Source: Acidobacteriaceae bacterium (GTDB lineage Bacteria; Acidobacteriota; Terriglobia; Terriglobales; Acidobacteriaceae). Taken from it: a stretch of 64,000 bases of DNA. Location: assembly GCA_027449965.1 (NCBI GenBank), contig DAIDKP010000007.1, positions 179,322-243,321 of the forward strand. Direction: 5' to 3'. Positions 60,500-64,000 of the stretch are shown here, in pieces. Position 1 is the first letter of the stretch; every line of letters begins with the position of its first letter. Made by a program: the position numbers and the translations under genes. The notes beneath the pieces are model-generated. The model made no database searches. It worked only from the letters and a program-made list of their open reading frames with translations, and was not told the origin of the DNA.

Positions 60500-60657
60500 G
60501 CGTATCACTGGCGTTGGGGCGAGTTTTCCGCTCCGCGTTGTGTTACAGCAGGAGGGAATCAGTGCCTCGGATTTTTCTGCTACACTCAGAGGAGTGCGCC
60601 GAACAAACGCAGATGGCCCGATATCGCCAAGAGGGTCAGCGCGCGGTGACAACGGTA

Positions 60658-60734
60658 CGGGGAGTGGCTCAGCCTGGTAGAGCACCTGGTTCGGGACCAG
60701 GGGGTCGGAGGTTCGAATCCTCTCTCCCCGACCA
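60658..60734 (+). tRNA. tRNA-Pro (anticodon CGG), CCA encoded
   Basis: Acceptor CGGGGAG/CTCCCCG, D arm, anticodon arm CCTGG-TTCGGGA-CCAGG, T arm with GGTTCGAATCC, ACCA 3' end. Confidence 0.95.
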
Positions 60735-60816
60735 TTCTTTCTCTCACAGATTCAATGACTTACGAGGCTTCTACGGAGCCACCAAAAGTGCCATTTTGGG
60801 GGACACAGGGTACAAC

Positions 60817-62169
60817 TCAAGGCAGATCGAAGCCGATTCCGCACTTTTCCGCCCATTCCAGCCGGAACGCGTCGTCCTCTTTGATCTTGTCGTAGAGGTC
60901 GCTCATGCTGTTGTCCGCATGACCGAGCCAGTACTTGTAGAGACCCTCCGGACAATTTGCGCGGTTCCGCAAATAGGTGTTCCGAAACCTCCGAAAGGCA
61001 TGGTTGCCAGCTTTGTGAGTGCGCGTTGTTGGATTCACATATCCCATTTCGCGAAGCGCCGGGTGCAGGTGGCGTTTGACAATGTTGGATTGTGAAAGCG
61101 GTTTTCCATTCCGTGATGCGAAGAGCAATCCCGTCTTTCGATCTCCAACAAATTCCTTCAACAGAGCAGCGATGCTCGGATGAAGGTCCACCTTGCGGCG
61201 CGATGCCTGAGTTTTAACGCGGTCTTCGATTTTGCAATTCCGCGCCTTCTGTTCGATGCTAAGCGTTCGAAAATCGGAAGAGATGTGAGCGGCAATGTCA
61301 ATGCCGAGCGCTTCTCCGATCCTCAGGCCGGTTGCCGCGCAAAGAACGAAAATCGTCCGTTCCCTGCGGTACTTCCAACGTGCCAGGCGGGTAACAACCT
61401 CTGGTGAAAACGCAGGCGTGTTTTGCCTGGATTTGTCGACGATCGGAAGATCCATGAAGTCGTCCTTCCATTTGCGTGGATAGAGTTCCTCCCCATCGTC
61501 ATCGACCGCTGACGCCACTACCTTCTTTACGACGCCAACATAGCTGGAGATAGACTTCGAGCCCAATCGCTCCCTCAGAATTGGAATCAGCCGTTTCACT
61601 GTTCCGTTGTTTACCTTGGATACAGGCAAATCTCCCAAATGGGGTATCAGCCAATTGTCGAGGCACCCCCGCCACCAATCTCTGGTCGAATCGGCAATCG
61701 GTCTCCTCTTGCGTGAAGTTTCATTGCGAAACCAGATTTCAGCCCGTTCACGGAATGTCTCCGCTGCATGAAATGGTTTAACAACACGGTTGAAATATTC
61801 TTCGGTGTCGGCTCCACTCTTGCGGATGATCTCACGAGAATGACGCACACGTTGGGATTTGTTCAGGCTTCCAGGCCCATAGATAGGACAGACTCTTGCA
61901 CTTCTATGGGTCCGTTCCTCCTGATCAGGTACATCCTGCCACCAGCGAACAACCCATTTCTTGCCTTTTTGTTCGAGATGGCCATTTTGGCCAGTTCGGC
62001 GAGACATTGATTTTCCAGTCCGCCTGACCGGTGTCGCTGCAACGAGTTTATCCTGCGGTTGCAAAACGGACAACGGATCGACGGAAGTACCAGCGGCATC
62101 AGCAGCGCGCGCGTCTGTACGCGCCATCGTTACCTGCTGCTCCTCCGGGTTTGCGAGTCGCTTCGTCAT
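60817..62169 (-). CDS. Tyrosine recombinase/phage integrase
   Basis: ATGLRIGEALG (Arg I), HAFRRFRNT (HxxR), WLGHADNSMSDLYDK (H and Tyr); directly downstream of a tRNA. Start trimmed to MTKRLANPEEQQ at 62169. Confidence 0.9.
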   Translation of the reverse strand: MTKRLANPEEQQVTMARTDARAADAAGTSVDPLSVLQPQDKLVAATPVRRTGKSMSRRTGQNGHLEQKGKKWVVRWWQDVPDQEERTHRSARVCPIYGPGSLNKSQRVRHSREIIRKSGADTEEYFNRVVKPFHAAETFRERAEIWFRNETSRKRRPIADSTRDWWRGCLDNWLIPHLGDLPVSKVNNGTVKRLIPILRERLGSKSISSYVGVVKKVVASAVDDDGEELYPRKWKDDFMDLPIVDKSRQNTPAFSPEVVTRLARWKYRRERTIFVLCAATGLRIGEALGIDIAAHISSDFRTLSIEQKARNCKIEDRVKTQASRRKVDLHPSIAALLKEFVGDRKTGLLFASRNGKPLSQSNIVKRHLHPALREMGYVNPTTRTHKAGNHAFRRFRNTYLRNRANCPEGLYKYWLGHADNSMSDLYDKIKEDDAFRLEWAEKCGIGFDLP

Positions 62170-62185
62170 CGCAGGTAGTCCAGGG

Positions 62186-63577
62186 CTATGCTGTACTCCG
62201 CTCAGTGTTGTGGGGCGGTTGTTGAATGGGTTCCGTTTGAGGCGGGACCTTTGGCTGAGTCGTTGAGACCGCGAGATGCTCAAGATGGTTGCCGTTGGCG
62301 TCCAGTGCGGCATGACATCCTTCGTTCTCGCGCGGCGTGCGACTTTCGTCGCGCTCTTCCGCAAGTCGCTTCAGTTCGGCGCGGATAATCAAATGGTGAT
62401 CGAGAGTCTTGATTCGCGCACTGGGCATCTGGCGGTGCAGGGTACGAATCCTGGCGATGTGTCCCTCCGTGTAGCCGTTCGTTAGCCTTAAGTCACAGTG
62501 CGCAAATATCTCATCTCGATAGGTGTGTAGAGCGCGAATCAGGGGCTCGTAGTACGGTCGGAGATCCAGAAGCAACGCGTCTTCCCATGCGTCCCATAGC
62601 ATCGCACCATCACGCGCGCTACGGGCATCTCTGAAGATTGCCCGGAGATCCTCGTGAGCCTGTTTCGCGCGGGTGATTAGGTCATTTCCGAAGAGTGGCA
62701 TCTGCCCATCGATCGGACTCTCGGGTCGCCCGACATCTTCCCAGAAGCTGCGTCGAGCGCGGAGGACAGGGCGTTTTGAACGTGGAGCCGACCGAACTGC
62801 CGCCTTCCGAACTGCCTCTCGGCACTGATCAGCGAGAGCGATGACATGGAAGAGGTCAATGACGATCGTTGCTTTCTCGAACAACTCTTCAATTAACCAG
62901 CGGTAGCTGAAATTCATGTCGATCGCGACTGCTACTACCTCGCTCCGGTTGTCGTAGCAGCGCAATTCATTTTTCATGGTCTTGTCGGTGTTGTTTTCCA
63001 GGAGTCGAAAATGGCGATTTTCCGCGAGATCGGTGATGACGCAACGTGGAATGCCACCCAGATAGATTTCATCGATGCCGAGCAGGAGCGGGAGCTTGCC
63101 ATTTCGGCGAGCAATAATCTCCCAAGCGTAATCACTGAGTACATGCAGGACCGATCCCTCAGATAGGCCGACCTCACGGGCCATTTTGTCGCTGGGCGTC
63201 TCTGGATGGGTGCGAATGTGCTGGATGAGATCTCGGGACATCCTGCGCACATCATCTATCTCGATGAGCGGCGTGCAGTATGTCGCACCGCACTCCGAGC
63301 ACCTATAGCTCTGACGGATGACGTTGACCATGACGCTCTTTCCGCGACATGGAACGTGGACGAAAGTACAAATCTCTGTGCCGTCCTTGCACTGATGCAC
63401 CTCATGGCCGGCTATGCAGACAGGCTCTGTAGCCACGGGACGCACTAACAGTACATATTGTCTGGGTCCCTCCCATGCCTGCTCAGTGATGTATCCAGGC
63501 ACGGAGGGTACATCCATCGCTGGTACTGATGGGAGATGTCGATATAGGGTATGGATCCTTCTCCTCGCTGCGGACAT
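62186..63577 (-). mobile_element. ISL3-family-like DDE transposase
   Basis: Zinc-binding region IRQSYRCSECGATYC; LLGIDEIYLGG (D), IVIDLFHVIALADQCREAVRKA (D), LTNGYTEGHIARIRTLHRQM (E); start at MSAARRRIH (63577). Confidence 0.85.
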
Positions 63578-63686
63578 GTTCGTTCTCGTTTCTTGCCCGC
63601 TAAAAATAGCTCGGGCTGAAAGCGAAGATATCGCGAAGCTAGAAAATGACCCATAGCATATCGAAAAAAAAACCGAAACTTTAGTC

Positions 63687-63842
63687 TTGAAATTGCATTT
63701 TTCTGTGCAAGAAGTTTCTATCCACGCAGAATTGAGCTTGGCATTTGTTGGCGGGCACCGTTTCTGCGGGGTCAGAGAGAGAATCTTGCGGGGGCGCGAT
63801 CTCAAAGTTGCGTGGTCTTGAAGTGCATTTCTGCGGGGGCAA
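63687..63842. repeat. Iterated short motif (cttgaagtgcatttctgcgggggcaaa and variants) upstream of the transposase
   Basis: Variants near 63687 (cttgaaattgcatttttctgtgcaag), 63737 (cttggcatttgttggcgggcac), 63760 (gtttctgcggggtc), 63785 (cttgcgggggcgc), 63818 (cttgaagtgcatttctgcgggggcaaa). Confidence 0.4.
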
Positions 63843-63939
63843 ATTGTTTATGCCGTCTCTAGTACTACTGTGTTATAAGTGAGATACGTTTGAGTTGATT
63901 TTCCCGTCCGGAGAGATTGTGCGGTAGTACGTTGATGGA

Positions 63940-64000
63940 ATGAGTCTTCGACAAGAGCAGTTGTGCCGTCAGGCGGATCGCCTCCAGGCGTATCTGGATG
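63940..64000 (+). CDS. Possible start of a CDS running off the window
   Basis: ATG then MSLRQEQLCRQADRLQAYLD open to the edge; only about 20 codons visible. Confidence 0.25.
   Translation, partial: MSLRQEQLCRQADRLQAYLD

Noticed and set aside
62169-62364. N-terminal extension of the integrase ORF overlapping the transposase 3' end
   Set aside because: Sequence from 62364 to 62169 is compositionally unlike the rest; ATG at 62169 (MTKRLANPEEQQ) avoids the overlap and is preferred.

Overview
The gene content and style suggest an Acidobacteria-like chromosome (inference from gene content only). The window is mostly ordinary, densely packed housekeeping and catabolic genes, many joined by 4-bp ATGA overlaps. 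Main blocks: KorAB 2-oxoacid:ferredoxin oxidoreductase; an L-rhamnose locus (GH78 rhamnosidase, RhaI-type isomerase, RhaT symporter, kinase, aldolase-dehydrogenase fusion) with an atypical regulator; fba and nadA; a membrane Fe-S oxidoreductase with EtfBA; pheST; zapA; comM/yifB; mntH; malQ; a SurA/PpiD-like isomerase; pyrD; and hbd. The last ~3.3 kb is accessory: a tRNA-Pro(CGG) followed by a tyrosine recombinase and an ISL3-type transposase, which looks like the edge of an integrated element extending past the window. Most worth a second look: the HTH-PBP1 hybrid regulator, the recombinase/transposase pair with an iterated motif, a structured intergenic RNA candidate between zapA and an lgt-like gene, a PheT lacking the N-terminal tRNA-binding insert, nested hairpins upstream of a small ORF, and short unannotated ORFs. 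I found no CRISPR array and no clear defence system. All homology calls are from reading the sequence; no database search was run.
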